Part shown: one piece after another, positions 31,105 through 42,033 of the stretch
Position numbering within the stretch: the stretch's first letter is position 1
Layout of the letters: each line of letters opens with the position of its first letter
Assembly: GCA_038380435.1 (NCBI GenBank)
Contig: JAWZYU010000034.1
Coordinates: 41,664,901-41,728,900, forward strand
Length of the DNA stretch: 64,000 bases
Direction of reading: 5' to 3'
DNA from: Ryuthela nishihirai
Taxonomy: Eukaryota; Arthropoda; Arachnida; Araneae; Heptathelidae
Notes under the pieces: generated by a model
Told to the model about the DNA's origin: nothing
Database searches by the model: none
What the model saw: only the letters and a program-made list of their open reading frames with translations
Translations under genes and position numbers: made by a program

Positions 31105-31925
31105 AATGATTGACGCATAAAGAGGAGTAATCGATCTCCAGAGGAAGTGGTCAGCGCGTAAAGAGGAGCAATCGATCTCCAGAGGAAGTGGTCAGTGCTT
31201 AAAGAGGAGCAATCGATCTCCAGAGGAAGTGGTCAGCGCGTAAAGAGGAGTAATGGATCTCCAGAGGAAGGGGTCAGCGCGTAAAGAGTAGTAATCGATC
31301 TCCAGCGGAAGTGGTCAGCGCGTAAAGTGGAGCAATCGATCTCCAGAGGAAGTGGTCAGCGCGTAAAGTGGAGCAATCGATCTCCAGAGGAAGTGGTCAG
31401 CGCGTAAAGAGGAGCAATCGATCTCCAGAGAAAGTGGTCAGCGCGTAAAGAGGAGCAATCGATCTCCAGAGGAAGTGGGCAGTGCTTAAAGAGGAGCAAT
31501 CGATCTCCAGAGGAAGTGGTCAGTGCTTAAAGAGGAGCAATCGATCTCCAGAGGAAGTGGTCAGTGCTTAAAGAGGAGCAATCGATCTCCAGAGGAAGTG
31601 GTCAGCGCGTAAAGAGGAGTAATCTCCAGAGGAAGGGGTCAACACGTAAAGAGGAGTAATCGATCTCCAAAAAAGTTATCAACTCATGAAGAAAACTAGT
31701 TAATCTCCAAAGAAAGTTATTAGCAAATGAAGAGGAGTAATTGAAATCCATAGAAAATTATTAACACCTGAAAAGAACTAATTGATCTCCAAAAATATTT
31801 ATTAATACACGAAGAGGAGTAATTAATCACTAAATTTTTTATGATAAAAGAAGAGTAATTACTAATCTCTAAAAACGTTATTAACACATCAAAGGAGTAA
31901 TTAATCTCCAAAGAAAATTATACAA
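31105..31925. repeat. 40-bp tandem array in MCT-B intron 1
   Basis: About 20 copies are present of a unit containing aagaggagcaatcgatctcc and agaggaagtggtcagcgcgt. The first 14 copies are nearly identical (variants cgcg or tgct, gagc or gagt). The last five or six decay into AT-rich versions (aattaatctccaaagaaaat). Confidence 0.92.
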
Positions 31926-32852
31926 AATACAGAGTTAGTTTGTGTGTCTATTTGGTTATTCGACATCTCCTAGACACTCAGATGTTAAGACCATCAAACT
32001 TCCTGTGATGTTTCCAACCCCAGAAAATTAGGTCCTCCCCCAAACGTTCGCCAAGACACGTTTTTCCAATGATGGCCTCGGGCATCGACAGCGCGCTACT
32101 TCCTAACTTTTTTTTTTCAGCTCTCTATTCATATGATAGGCGAAGAGAGCGCCATCAGACATTTACGACGAATTTAATCTCCATCCACTGCATCTAGGAA
32201 CACGATCTCTAAATCCTACGTAGCTGAGCTAAGTGAGATTGCCGCACGAATTTCGGGACCGATCGGTTGAGTACCTGCGGTATTACAGAGAGCCAAAAAC
32301 TTCGTCCACCAGTGACGTCATCCACAACGTGAGCGAGTGACCAAACATCCATAAGGCATACGCCTGCTACTCTTAGTCATCATAGAGTATATGATAATAG
32401 TTGTTTTCAGAACAACGGACACTGATATACATAATTTTTTTCCAGGACGTGGTGACGTTTGCTCATGCAGTAGTTTGAATGTCGTATCCAACCTAGTGAG
32501 AAATTTTTATTGATAGATTTCGGCGCCCGATAATTCCGGATATATTTTACCAATTGGTTAGATATTTCGTACATGAATGTCTCTTGTGTGGCCTCGTGTT
32601 GGGTAAAATTATCGAATTAATTAAAATTACCTGCCGAGAGATGGAATTAATTCTTTTGAGGATATCTGGTAACCGATGTGTGGCGCTGCCATCGCCTGGG
32701 TTGCTCGGAAAAGTTATCTATGGAGATACCTTAGACGTCCAAACTTTGAGCGGGAAATATGAGAGTTAAGAACGGAAAGTTTCGCGCTGAAATTTTGGTG
32801 AGCTGTAATTTGTTTCACAGTTGTAGTAGTTTATTTTTCAAATAAATTTTAA
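31926..32852. other. MCT-B intron 1, no exon recognised
   Basis: The sequence is more balanced in composition than its surroundings. It contains a perfect cAMP-response-element palindrome TGACGTCA at 32313-32320. No repeat family or exon was recognised, so it may be unique host DNA, possibly regulatory. Confidence 0.4.
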
Positions 32853-33193
32853 GTTAAAGAACACGCTGGATGGCCTTGACGGGAGACTACCATCTTTCTC
32901 CGAATAGCTGTTCCAATGGGTCCCCTCCCCAAACCTTCTCTGACCCTTCGGGGTCCTTGTGACCTGGCCATTTAGCCCATGGTGTGCAAAAAAAGTGCCG
33001 CTCATAGGTAAAACCCAACGTTAAAGAACATGCTGGATGGCCTTGATGGGAGGCTACCATCTGTCTCCCAACAGCTGTTCCAATGGGTCCCCTCCCCCAA
33101 CCTTCTCTGAGCCTTCGGGGTCCTTGTGACCTGACCATTTAGCCCATGGCGTGTTTAGAAAAGTGCCGCTCAGAGGTAAAACAACCCAACCCA
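32853..33193 (+). mobile_element. SINE1, 5'-truncated to two tail modules
   Basis: It starts exactly at the module boundary (gttaaagaacacgctggatg). Two modules are joined at aacccaacgttaaagaac, and it ends aaaacaacccaaccc. It lies just downstream of MCT-B exon 1, in intron 1. Confidence 0.88.
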
Positions 33194-33350
33194 CATAAAA
33201 TTAATTTTAAATATCTGTATTTTTGGGTCTTGTGAGAATAATCTCGTTCTTGAGTCTTCCATTAACAAATAATTTGCAAACTGTAGACGTAATGAAATAA
33301 AATGCAATACGAAACAAAAGAATTTCCATGGAATTGAATTATGATCTTAC

Positions 33351-33543
33351 CTGACAACATTCGAACAGAGTTTCGAACTGTAAATGGCAAAGTGGCTTCT
33401 CGTCTCGATACTTGATATTCATCGATGATTGCAACGTAGAGAATTCCTATCATCCTGGAAATGCCAGAAAGGATCATATTGATGAAGCAGGCAGCAAAAG
33501 CGATCAGCCATGCTCTCCCTTGATCAGGTCCTTCTTCACTCAT
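33351..33543 (-). CDS. MCT-B exon 1 (start codon exon of monocarboxylate-transporter-like protein)
   Basis: This 193-bp coding exon starts MSEEGPDQGRAW, the SLC16 N-terminal signature in a modified D-x-G-x-A-W form. TM1 follows (IAFAACFINMILSGISRMIG), then the loop DEYQVSRREATLPF. The donor is gtaaga in phase 1. The exon probably starts at 33569 after cttacag, leaving 26 nt of 5' UTR. With exons 30562-30705, 26023-27081 and 23488-23630 it gives 1539 nt, 512 residues plus stop, a normal size for the family, with 12 predicted helices. Function: proton-linked or facilitated transport of monocarboxylates or related small acids at the plasma membrane; substrate unknown. Confidence 0.9.
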
Positions 33544-33552
33544 TTGGTTACA

Positions 33553-34725
33553 ATTCTCTGTTCACTCTCCTGTAAGAGAAATCTATTAATTCTCTGTTCA
33601 CTCTCTTCCAAGAGATATCAATCAATTCTCTGTTCACTCTCCTGCAAGACTGGACTTTTAGAGAATTGTGTGACAGAGAATTGATTTCTCTTGCAGGAGA
33701 GTGAACAGAGAAATCAATTAATTCTCTGTTCACTCTCCTGTGAGAGAAATCAATTAATTCTCTGTTCACTCTCCTGTAAGAGAAATCAATTAATTATCTG
33801 TTCACTCTCCTGTAAAAGAAATCAATTAATTATCTGTTCATTCTCCTGTAAAAGAAATCAATCAATTCTCTATTCACTCTCCTGAAAGACTACATTTTTA
33901 CAGTATTGTGAAACAGAGAATTGATTTCTCTTGCAGGAGAGTGAGTAGAAAAATCAATTAATTCTCTGTTCACTCTCCTGTAAGAGAAATCAATTAATTA
34001 TCTGTTCACTCTCCTGTAAAAGAAAATCAATTCTCTGTTCACTCTCCTGTGAGAGAAATCAATTAATTCTCTGTTCACTCTCCTGTGAGAGAAATCAATT
34101 AATTCTCTGTTCACTCTCCTATGAGAGAAATCAATTAATTCTCTGTTCACTCTCCTGTAAGAGAAATCAATTAATTCTCTGTTCACTCTCCTGTAAGAGA
34201 AATCAATTAATTCCCGGTTCACTCTCCTGTAAGAGAAATCAATTAATTCTCTGTTCACTCTCCTGTAAGAGAAATCAATTAATTATCTGTTGACTCTCCT
34301 GTAAGAGAAATCAATTCTCTCTCCACTCTCCTGTAAAACAAATCAATCAATTCTCTGTTCACTCTCCTGAAAGACTGCATTTTTACAGAATTGTGAAACA
34401 GAGAATTGATTTCTCTTGCAGGAGAGTGAGTAGAGAAATCGATTAATTCTCTATTCACTCTCCTGTAAGAGAAATCAATAAATTTTCTATTCACTCTCCT
34501 GTAAAAGAAAACAATCATTTCTCTGTTCACTCTCCTGCAAGACTGCACTTTCACAGAATTGTGTGACAGAGAGTTGTTTTCTACTGCTAGAGAGTGAACA
34601 GAGAAATCGCTTAATTCTCTGTCCACTCTCCTGCGAGAGAAATCAAATAATTCTCTGTTCACTCTCCTGCAAGAGAAATAAAATAATTCTCTGCTCAAAC
34701 TTCTGTAAAAAGAAATCAATCAATT
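33553..34725. repeat. 36-bp array repeating a 3' splice-site motif upstream of MCT-B exon 1
   Basis: About 32 copies of a 36-bp unit are present. On the gene's strand most units read ttgatttctcttacag then gagagtgaacagagaatt, that is, a pyrimidine tract, CAG and the first bases of the exon. The copy nearest the start codon is the likely real acceptor (33570-33571). Four short blocks (about 33652-33720, 33886-33960, 34373-34440, 34545-34612) are inverted. The 12-residue periodic frames here are not genes. Confidence 0.92.
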
Positions 34726-34967
34726 CTCAATAAAATGTGAATATCGATATATAGGACTTTTTATCTGTGAAATGGTATACTCCGTATCCCCCTCCTTTTT
34801 TAAATCCATATAAAAATAGACTTTAATTATTTTGAGAGTTTGTTAGTTACAGGTTTTTAAAATACAGTTGGAGATATTTTTCTTTTCCTCTTTTCCGACT
34901 GGAATACAATTCTACACTGTCGACAACAAAAGTAAAGAATCAAGACAATGAAGCCCTGAAAGAATGA

Positions 34968-35050
34968 TTCCCATCCGACGGAGGGCGGCTTTTCCAACCC
35001 CATCGGTCCCTCCTTTCTGGCCGAAGGCAGGATGGGGATGTATCGCATAT
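34968..35050 (-). mobile_element. SINE1 body fragment
   Basis: Only the body landmark cccatccgacggagggcggc and ccccatcggtccctcc through ggcaggatggggat remain. The fragment is strongly diverged. Confidence 0.6.
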
Positions 35051-35116
35051 ACATTAGCAGTTAATGTTTCAGATTCTGTTCATCGCATGTATAAGAGAAA
35101 TACTCAAATTTCTGGC

Positions 35117-36580
35117 TCGGTGGTAGATTAGTCAGTAGCTTGCCATGCTCGTAATGTTTCGTAATGCAATGTTCGAAAGTTCGAGTCTCAGCTGAGCCAC
35201 GTTGAGATTTATTTCATCAAAACACCCCGCCTTGCCCACGATCAGTAGGGGACACCGATGGGCTGGGAAAGGCCGCCGTCCGTCGGATGGTACGTTAAGC
35301 CGTGACCCCGTGTGTGGGAGAGCCATACCCTGTACACATTAAAAACACGCTGGATGGCCTTGATGGAAAACTACCATTTGTATCCTAACTGCTCTTCCAG
35401 TGGGTCCCCTCCCCCAACCTTCTCTGTGCCCTCGGGGTCGTTGTGACCTAATAATTTAGCCCATTGTGTGCAAAAAGTGTCGCTCAGATTTAAAACAACC
35501 TAACCTAACAACTGTTCAATGAGTCCTCTTCTCGCAACCTTCTCTGAGCCCTCGGGGTCCTTGTGACCTAGCAATTTAGCCCATTGTGTGCAAAAAGTGT
35601 CGCTCAGATTTAAAACAACCCAACCTAACAACTGTTCAATGAGTCCTCTTCTCGCAACCTTCTCTGAGCCCTCGGGGTCCTTGTGACCTAGCAATTTAGC
35701 CCATCGTGTGCAAAAAGTGTCGCTCAGATTTAAAACAACCCAACCTAACAACTGTTCAGTGAGTCCTCTTCTCCCAACCTTCTCTGAGCCCTCGGGGTCC
35801 TTGTGACCTAGCAATTTAGCCCATCGTGTGCAAAAAGTGTCGCTCAGATTTAAAACAACCCAACCAAACAACTGTTCAATGAGTCCTCTTCTCCCAACCT
35901 TCTCTGAGCCCTCGGGGTCCTTGTGACCTAGCAATTTAGCCCATCGCGTGCAAAAAGTGTCGCTCAGATTTAAAACAACCCAACCAAACAACTGTTCAAT
36001 GAGTCCTCTTCTCCCAACCTTCTCTGAGCCCTCGGGGTCCTTGTGACCTAGCAATTTAGCCCATCGTGTGCAAAAAGTGTCGCTCAGATTTAAAACAACC
36101 CAACCAAACAACTGTTCAATGAGTCCTCTTCTCCCAACCTTCTCTGAGCCTTCGGGGTCCTTGTGACCTAGCAATTTAGCCCATCGTGTGCAAAAAATGT
36201 CGCTCAGATTTAAAACAACCCAACCTAACAACTGTTCAGTGAGTCCTCTTCTCCCAACCTTCTCTGAGCCTTCGGGGTCCTTGTGACCTAGCAATTTAGC
36301 CCATCGTGTGCAAAAAATGTCGCTCAGATTTAAAACAACCCAACCTAACAACTGTTCAGTGAGTCCTCTTCTCGCAACCTTCTCTGAGCCCTCGGGGTCC
36401 TTGTGACCTAGCAATTTAGCCCATCGTGTGCAAAAAGTGTCGCTCAGATTTAAAACAACCCAACCTAACAACTGTTCAGTGAGTCATCTTCTCGCAACCT
36501 TCTCTGAGCCTTTGGAATGTGGCCATTTATTCCATTTTGTGCAAAAAAAATAGCAGCTCAGAGCTAAAACAATCCAGCCA
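35117..36580 (+). mobile_element. SINE1 with a 120-bp tail array
   Basis: A diverged head (gctcggtggtagattagtca, aagttcgagtctcag) and body are followed by a first tail that ends aaaacaacctaacctaac at about 35508. From there the 3' end is joined to the internal site aactgttcaatgag, and the 120-bp unit repeats about nine times. This breakpoint differs from the common 169-bp module. Confidence 0.9.
35391..36575. repeat. 120-bp satellite array from SINE1 tail
   Basis: Each unit holds gtcctcttctcccaaccttc, cttgtgacctagcaatttag and gtcgctcagatttaaaacaa. Units are 120 bp, so a 323-codon minus-strand frame of eight 40-residue repeats stays open; it has no features of a protein gene. Copies are very similar, suggesting recent growth or homogenisation. 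Confidence 0.93.
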
Positions 36581-36584
36581 CCTT

Positions 36585-37440
36585 CAAACATCTGATATTC
36601 TTGACCGAGACCCAACCACTGCAAATTCTGCGCTACTACCCTGCTATTATTTGCAAATTCGGCATTATTACCCAGCTGTGATTTAAGAGAATCTGCCACT
36701 ATTTGCAAATTAGGCACTATTGCACATCTACTATTTTGGGGAAGCAACCACTCTTTATAAATTCTGCAGTACTACCCGGCTACGATTTAAGAGAAACAGG
36801 CCACTACCTGCAAAATCTGCTACTACCTAGCTACGATTTAAGAGAAACAGGCCACTACTTGCAAATTCTGAAGTACTACCCGGCTACGATTTAAGAGAAA
36901 CCGGCCACTACTTGCAAATTCTGCTACTCCCTAGCTACGATTTAAGAGAACCTGCTACCATTTATAAATTCTGCACTACCTCCCGGCTACGATTTAAGAG
37001 AAACCGGCCACTATTTACAAATTGTGCAGTAGTACTACTCGGCTACGATTTAAGAGAAACCGGCCACTATTTACAAATTCTGCACTACTTCCTGGCTACA
37101 ATTTAAGAGAAACCGGCCACTATTTACAAATTCTGAAGTACTACCCGGCTACGATTTAAGAGAAACCGGCCACTACTTGCAAATTCTGCTACTCCCTAGC
37201 TACGATTTAAGAGAACCTGCTACCATTTATAAATTCTGCACTACCTCCCGGCTACGATTTAAGAGAAACCGGCCACTATTTACAAATTGTGCAGTAGTAC
37301 TACTCGGCTACGATTTAAGAGAAACCGGCCACTATTTACAAATTCTGCACTACTTCCTGGCTACAATTTAAGAGAAACCGGCCACTATTTACAAATTCTG
37401 CAGTACTACCCGGCTACGATTAAAACACAGGCTACTATTT
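36585..37440. repeat. About 51-bp array with a 265-bp higher-order unit
   Basis: About 17 copies are present of a unit containing cggctacgatttaagagaaa and ccggccactatttacaaatt. A block of five monomers at about 36902-37166 is repeated nearly exactly at 37167-37410, a 265-bp higher-order step. It is unrelated to SINE1 as far as I can see. Confidence 0.9.
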
Positions 37441-38178
37441 AGGTCCCCAGTATTTAATATGTCCGTACGGTATATATTTCTTTTTCTCTTCCTTTGCGCT
37501 TACCAGAATTCTAAATGTAACGGGGAGAATTATGATTCCTTTAGACTCCCCCTAAGATCCAGCCCTGTTCTATCACAAATATGCCAAATAAAATCTCACA
37601 AGAAAAGCCCCTAAAAAAACAAAATTTCATTTTTTCTGCCTTGTAAAAATGAATTAAAATTACATTTTAATAAACCACAAATATCATCCTTTTAGCCTGC
37701 AGAATCGCGCCGTAGTTATTAGAAATTCCAAGTGTTGAAGGGACTTACCTTTGCCGTGAAAGGTGGAAGCTTTCTAGAGACGTGTTTGAAGACACCAGAG
37801 CTTCCAAAGAATGAACTGAGTCTTTTCCTTTCCGTAGCCTATAAAGGAACTAGAAAGAAAATTCTTTTTTCTTGGTTAAACACAGAATCGCCTTTTCGTC
37901 TTGACAAGAGGATTAGCAAAATCCCACATATATTGTAGAAGTACCGCAGTGCCAAAGTTGGCGTTGCTACACCGTTAGGAAGTATAATTGAAGAGAATCA
38001 TAAATTTATTTTTGCGCCATCTTGTGTTTAGTCATTGCGAGATAAAGCTGATGTTTCTTTAAAACAGCGATAAAGATGAAGAATACTAAATAGTCTGGTT
38101 GAATTCTTATCGTACCTAGCACAGATTTGGGTTTCTCTTTAAACGGTTGATGCAGATTCTTCAACAGTTTCATCATCT
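37441..38178. other. No gene recognised
   Basis: AT-rich DNA. A 68-codon plus-strand frame at 37732-37938 (MLKGLTFAVKGGSFLETCLK) has neither splice sites nor family resemblance that I can recognise. Confidence 0.4.
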
Positions 38179-38202
38179 ACACTGGTTTCCATAAATTAAG
38201 GA

Positions 38203-38949
38203 TTTTTGGGTTGGGTTGTTTTACCTCTGAGCGGCACTTTTTTGCACACCATGGGCTAAATGACCAGGTCACAAGGACCCCGAAGGCTCAGAGAAGGTTG
38301 GGGGAGGGGACCCACTGGAACATCTGTTGGGAGACAGATGGTAGCCTCCCGTCAAGGCCATCCAGCGTGTTCTTTAACGTTGGGTTGTTTTACCTCTGAG
38401 CGGCACTTTTATGCACACCATGGGCTAAATGGCCAGGTCACAAGGACCCCGAAGGCTCAGAGAAGGTTGGGAGAGGGGACTCACTGGAACAGCTGTTGGG
38501 AGACAGATGGTAGCCTCCCGTCAAGGCCATCCAGCGTGTTCTTTAACGTTGGGTTGTTTTACCTCTGAGCGGCACTTTTTTGCACACCATGGGCTAAATG
38601 GCCAGGTCACATGGACCCCGAAGGCTCAGAGAAGGTTGGGGGAGGGGACCCACTGGAACAGCTGTTGGGAGCCTCCCGTCAAGGCCCTCCCGCTGTGTTA
38701 GCCTCCCGTCAAGGCCATCCAGCGTGTTCTTTAACGTGCACGGGGTATGGCTCTCCCACACACGGGGCCACGGCTTAACGTCCCATCCGATGGACGGCGG
38801 CCTTTCCAAACCCATCGGTGCCCCCTACTGACCGTGGGCAGGGCAGGGAATTTTGAGGAGATAAATCTCAACGCTGACCCGGTTGGAACTCGAACCTGGG
38901 AACTACAGATTACGAGCCTGGCGCGCTACCGACTGAGCCACCCTCGCCC
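38203..38949 (-). mobile_element. SINE1, minus strand, three tail modules
   Basis: Three tails of 169 bp (the third with a local deletion and a duplicated cctcccgtcaaggcc) precede the body and full head (ctgagccaccctcgcccc). The duplication ccataaattaagga lies at 38189-38202 and 38950-38963. Confidence 0.92.
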
Positions 38950-39149
38950 CCATAAATTAAGGAAAACTCATAAAAATTATTATAAACAAAAAACTATGTG
39001 AATGATTTTAATGAAATTTGATGAAAACGTGAATTACAATGCTAGTTTCAGAATGGCATAAAATATTTTACACTAGAAAACTTTTTCGTCAAAAAATAAT
39101 ACAGGAACTTGTCCAAAATGAGGTGTTAGAATGCAATGGGCAAAGTTCT

Positions 39150-39910
39150 TTAATAAGGAGTGTGGTCACCCCTTACAGCAATGCAGACACGACAGCGATG
39201 TTCCATGCAGTTTATGATGTTGTGAATCAGCTCAGTAATTTTTTCCTTTAAAGCAGTAATAAGTACCCTCTTTTGTTTCAGGTGGCGTGTTGAGGATAGC
39301 AACACGTCTCCCTAGAGCATCCCACACAAGATCAATCGGATTTTGGTCGAGATATCGAGCTGTCCACTCCATGTGCATAATGGTCTCTTAAAGGTATTGT
39401 TCCACTAGTCAAGCTGTGTGTGGATGAGTGTTACATTCTTGTAAGATGAATGTTTCACCTATTGCACCAGTGTAAGGACGTACATAAGGGTCCAGGATGT
39501 CATCTCTGTACCTTTGAGCATTGAGGTTCCCACTTGTCAACACACAGAGGTCTGTGCGTCCACCTAAGGAAATGCCACCCCAAATACACACGCTACCTTT
39601 GCCGTAACTGTCTCTTTGACGGATGTTACTGGAATGATAGCGGGTACCTAGTTCTCTTCATATCAAACAATGTCCAGAATCACTGCAAGCAATATCTGGA
39701 CTTATCTATGAAGAATACGGACTTCCATTGCTCTTCTGTCCAGTTAACATGTGTGTGTGTGCCCAATTCAACCGCTCTCTCCTGTAACGTGATGTGAGGG
39801 GTATACAAATTACTGGCCGAAAAGCATACAGATCTCCCTCACACGAAGCCTTCTACGCACAGTAGAAGCTGATACAATTCTCCTAGTAGCTGCTGCAAGA
39901 GAGGATCGTA
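39150..39910 (-). pseudogene. Tc1-like transposase remnant
   Basis: Pieces in shifting frames match a Tc1-type DDE transposase from N to C. They are ASTVRRRLREGDLYAFRP, then NWTEEQWKSVFFIDKSRY (first catalytic Asp region), then IWGGISLGGRTDLCVL and RYRDDILDPYVRPYTGAIGE. ECNTHPHTA follows (DNARPHTA position, here with the catalytic Asp changed to Glu-Cys). The end is YLDQNPIDLVWDALGRRVAI with VCIAVRGDHTPY before TAA. At least three frameshifts and several stops show it is long dead. Confidence 0.8.
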
Positions 39911-39912
39911 AG

Positions 39913-40333
39913 TAATTTACCTAGGCCTTTGGAAGTTCCGTGCCCCCAGATATGGCACCACCCTGCCTCCGCCAACAGCTGATGTTGAAGTCGAATGGGT
40001 TGACATTTATGACCGCTTCAAAATTATTTATTAGCCCTCTCACTGTTGTGGAAACTTTCTTAACCCTATTCATTAGAATGTGGGTCAGCAGATCCGATTG
40101 AAAAAGCCACCAGCTGGCACCAGTGAGAAAAAAGTTTAAGTCCCCTCTGACGTTCATCAGAATGTCCGACGACGGTGAATTGTTCGTGAAATTCGGTGAA
40201 TTGTTCAAGCAGCTGACAAGTTGGTATGCAATCAACGACACTTTTTGAAATGTGGGCCAAAGGTATTTCAAGTATCTCTAATAAAAACGTCGTCAAAATG
40301 CCACAAGTATCCGATTCAGATAAACATCTTTGA
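39913..40333. other. Unrecognised segment with open frames on both strands
   Basis: A minus-strand frame at 39921-40271 (MKYLWPTFQKVSLIAYQLVS start) and a plus-strand series of frames (DDGELFVKFGELFKQLTSWY) overlap here. I cannot place either in a family, and neither has clear splice sites. It may be an exon or retrocopy that decayed. Confidence 0.3.
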
Positions 40334-40726
40334 TGTGTTGTTTTGCCTCTGAGCGGCACTTTTTTGCACACCATGGCCAGGTCACATGGACCCCGAAGGC
40401 ACAGAGAAGGCTCCAGCTGGGTCAGCGTTGAGATTTATCTTCGCAAAATTCCCCGCTCTGCCCACGGTCAGTAGGGGACACCGATGGGCTTGGAAAGGCC
40501 GCCGTCCGTCGGATGGGACGTGGCCCCATGTGCGGGAGAGCCATACCCTGTGCACGTTAAAGAACACGCTAGATGGCCTTGACGGGAGGCTACCATCTGT
40601 CTCCCAACAGCTGTTCCAGTGGGTCCCCTCCCCCAACCTTCTCTGAGCCTTCGGGGTCCATGTGACCTGGCCATTTAGCCCATGGTGTGCAAAAAAGTGC
40701 CGCTCAGAGGTAAAACAACCCAACCT
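40334..40726 (+). mobile_element. SINE1 with inverted tail at its 5' end (snapback)
   Basis: A minus-strand tail piece (40334-40410, gttgttttgcctctgagcgg to cagagaagg) is fused directly to a plus-strand SINE1 starting at ccagctgggtcagcg (40412). It continues to aaaacaacccaacc. The head is missing. The fused ends could fold into a hairpin of about 70 bp. Confidence 0.85.
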
Positions 40727-41404
40727 AAGAACTGCTTCGGATGGGAATCGCCATTCGTACCGTTGCTGATTATTTAACGTAAGGAAGATTCATTTAAGCG
40801 ATAACGCTAAACTTTTTGTGGAAGATAATTCATGTCGAAACTTTCCTATGTGTACGAGCATCTGAATACGTACTAACTAAATATTGATAGTGTGGAAAAA
40901 TTGTTACTAATTAAAGAATGTTGTATATATGATTTCGTAGTGAACATCGATTTGTTGTATCTCTGATTTATTTCTTAGCGCAGTTAAGTTTACAACGACT
41001 TAAAGACTATGTGCTTTACAAACTCGTGAAACAAAGTGGGGTACGACTTATTAATATGTTAAGTTCTATTTTGAAAATAATCGCAGGATAGAAGTGGAAT
41101 TAATTTTTGAAATTTCGCTCCAAAATCCGCATATGTATAGTTTTTAAACACTGAAAATAAATGCATGAAGCTGAAATGCTTCAAACAGTTGTTCAACTTC
41201 AAACTGAAAATAAAAATTATGAATTTTAGTACACTCGCCAATATCAGATTAATGAATGTACATGTTTTTGCAAGATTATGGTGAAATTAGCCTCCAATGT
41301 GTGGAACCATCGTGTTAAATTGTGTTGCTTATGTCCCACAAATCGTATTAAAGAGAAATGTAGACACCACAACTCGCCTCTCAGAGCTAAATTTGTAATG
41401 TGTT
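40727..41404. other. AT-rich region, no gene recognised
   Basis: I see no exon, terminus or RNA gene in this stretch. Confidence 0.4.
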
Positions 41405-41789
41405 GGGGCGGGGGTGGCTCAGTCGATAGCGCGCCAGGCTCGTAATCTGTAGTTCCCAGGTTCGAGTCCCAGCTGGGTCAGCGTTGAGATTTATCTCCGC
41501 AAAATTCCCCCCGCCCTGCCCACGGTCAGTAGGGGACACCGATGGGCTTGCAAAGGCCGCCGTCCGTCGGATGGAACGTTAAGCCGTGGCTCCGTGTGCG
41601 GGAGAGCCATACCCTGTGCACGTTAAAGATCACGCTGGATGGCCTTGACGGGAGGCTACCATCTGTCTCCCAACAGCTGTTCCAGTGGGTCTCCTCCCCC
41701 AACCTTCTCTGAGCCTTCGGGGTCTTTGTGACCTGGCCATTTAGCCCATGGTGTGCAAAATAGTGCCGCTCAGAGAAGATAACCCAACC
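41405..41789 (+). mobile_element. SINE1, plus strand, full length
   Basis: The head ggggcgggggtggctcagtc and B-box ggttcgagtccc are intact. One body and one tail end at aagataacccaaccc. It is among the copies closest to consensus. Confidence 0.92.
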
Positions 41790-42033
41790 CGGACACTTTT
41801 TGCAATATAGTGTATATTCTCAGATATGCATAAAATATACGTTTTCTAATTGCTTGGGAGGGTTAAAATTTATTATTATTTTCCATTGCTTGGGGGATTT
41901 ATAAACTCCCCTCCTTTAAGCGGAAGGATGAAATTCGGCTAAAACGTAATTTATTGATGACTCCCAAGATTTGATTACAACTTCACTTCATTTTGCAAAC
42001 TCATCAACATTAATCATTGTTGAATGTAAAATT

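Larger units (their letters stand above)
38180..39912 (-). mobile_element. Tc1-like element (CAGTGGTTTCC family), right part only
   Basis: The end CACTGGTTTCCATAAATTAA follows TA at 38178-38179 and matches the family end at 3549. Removing the SINE1 at 38203-38949 rejoins ccataaattaagga to aaactcataaaaattatt. A decayed Tc1-like transposase follows on the minus strand (39150-39910). The other terminus was not found; the element seems cut off near 39912. Confidence 0.75.

Noticed and set aside
33548..34719. Repeat protein with VNRELIDFSYRR motifs
   Set aside because: Twelve-residue periodicity equals the 36-bp satellite, and frames shift between blocks and strands.
35500..36471. 323-codon minus-strand open frame of eight 40-residue repeats
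   Set aside because: It is a by-product of the 120-bp SINE1-tail array, whose period is divisible by three; there is no start context, domain or codon signal of a gene.
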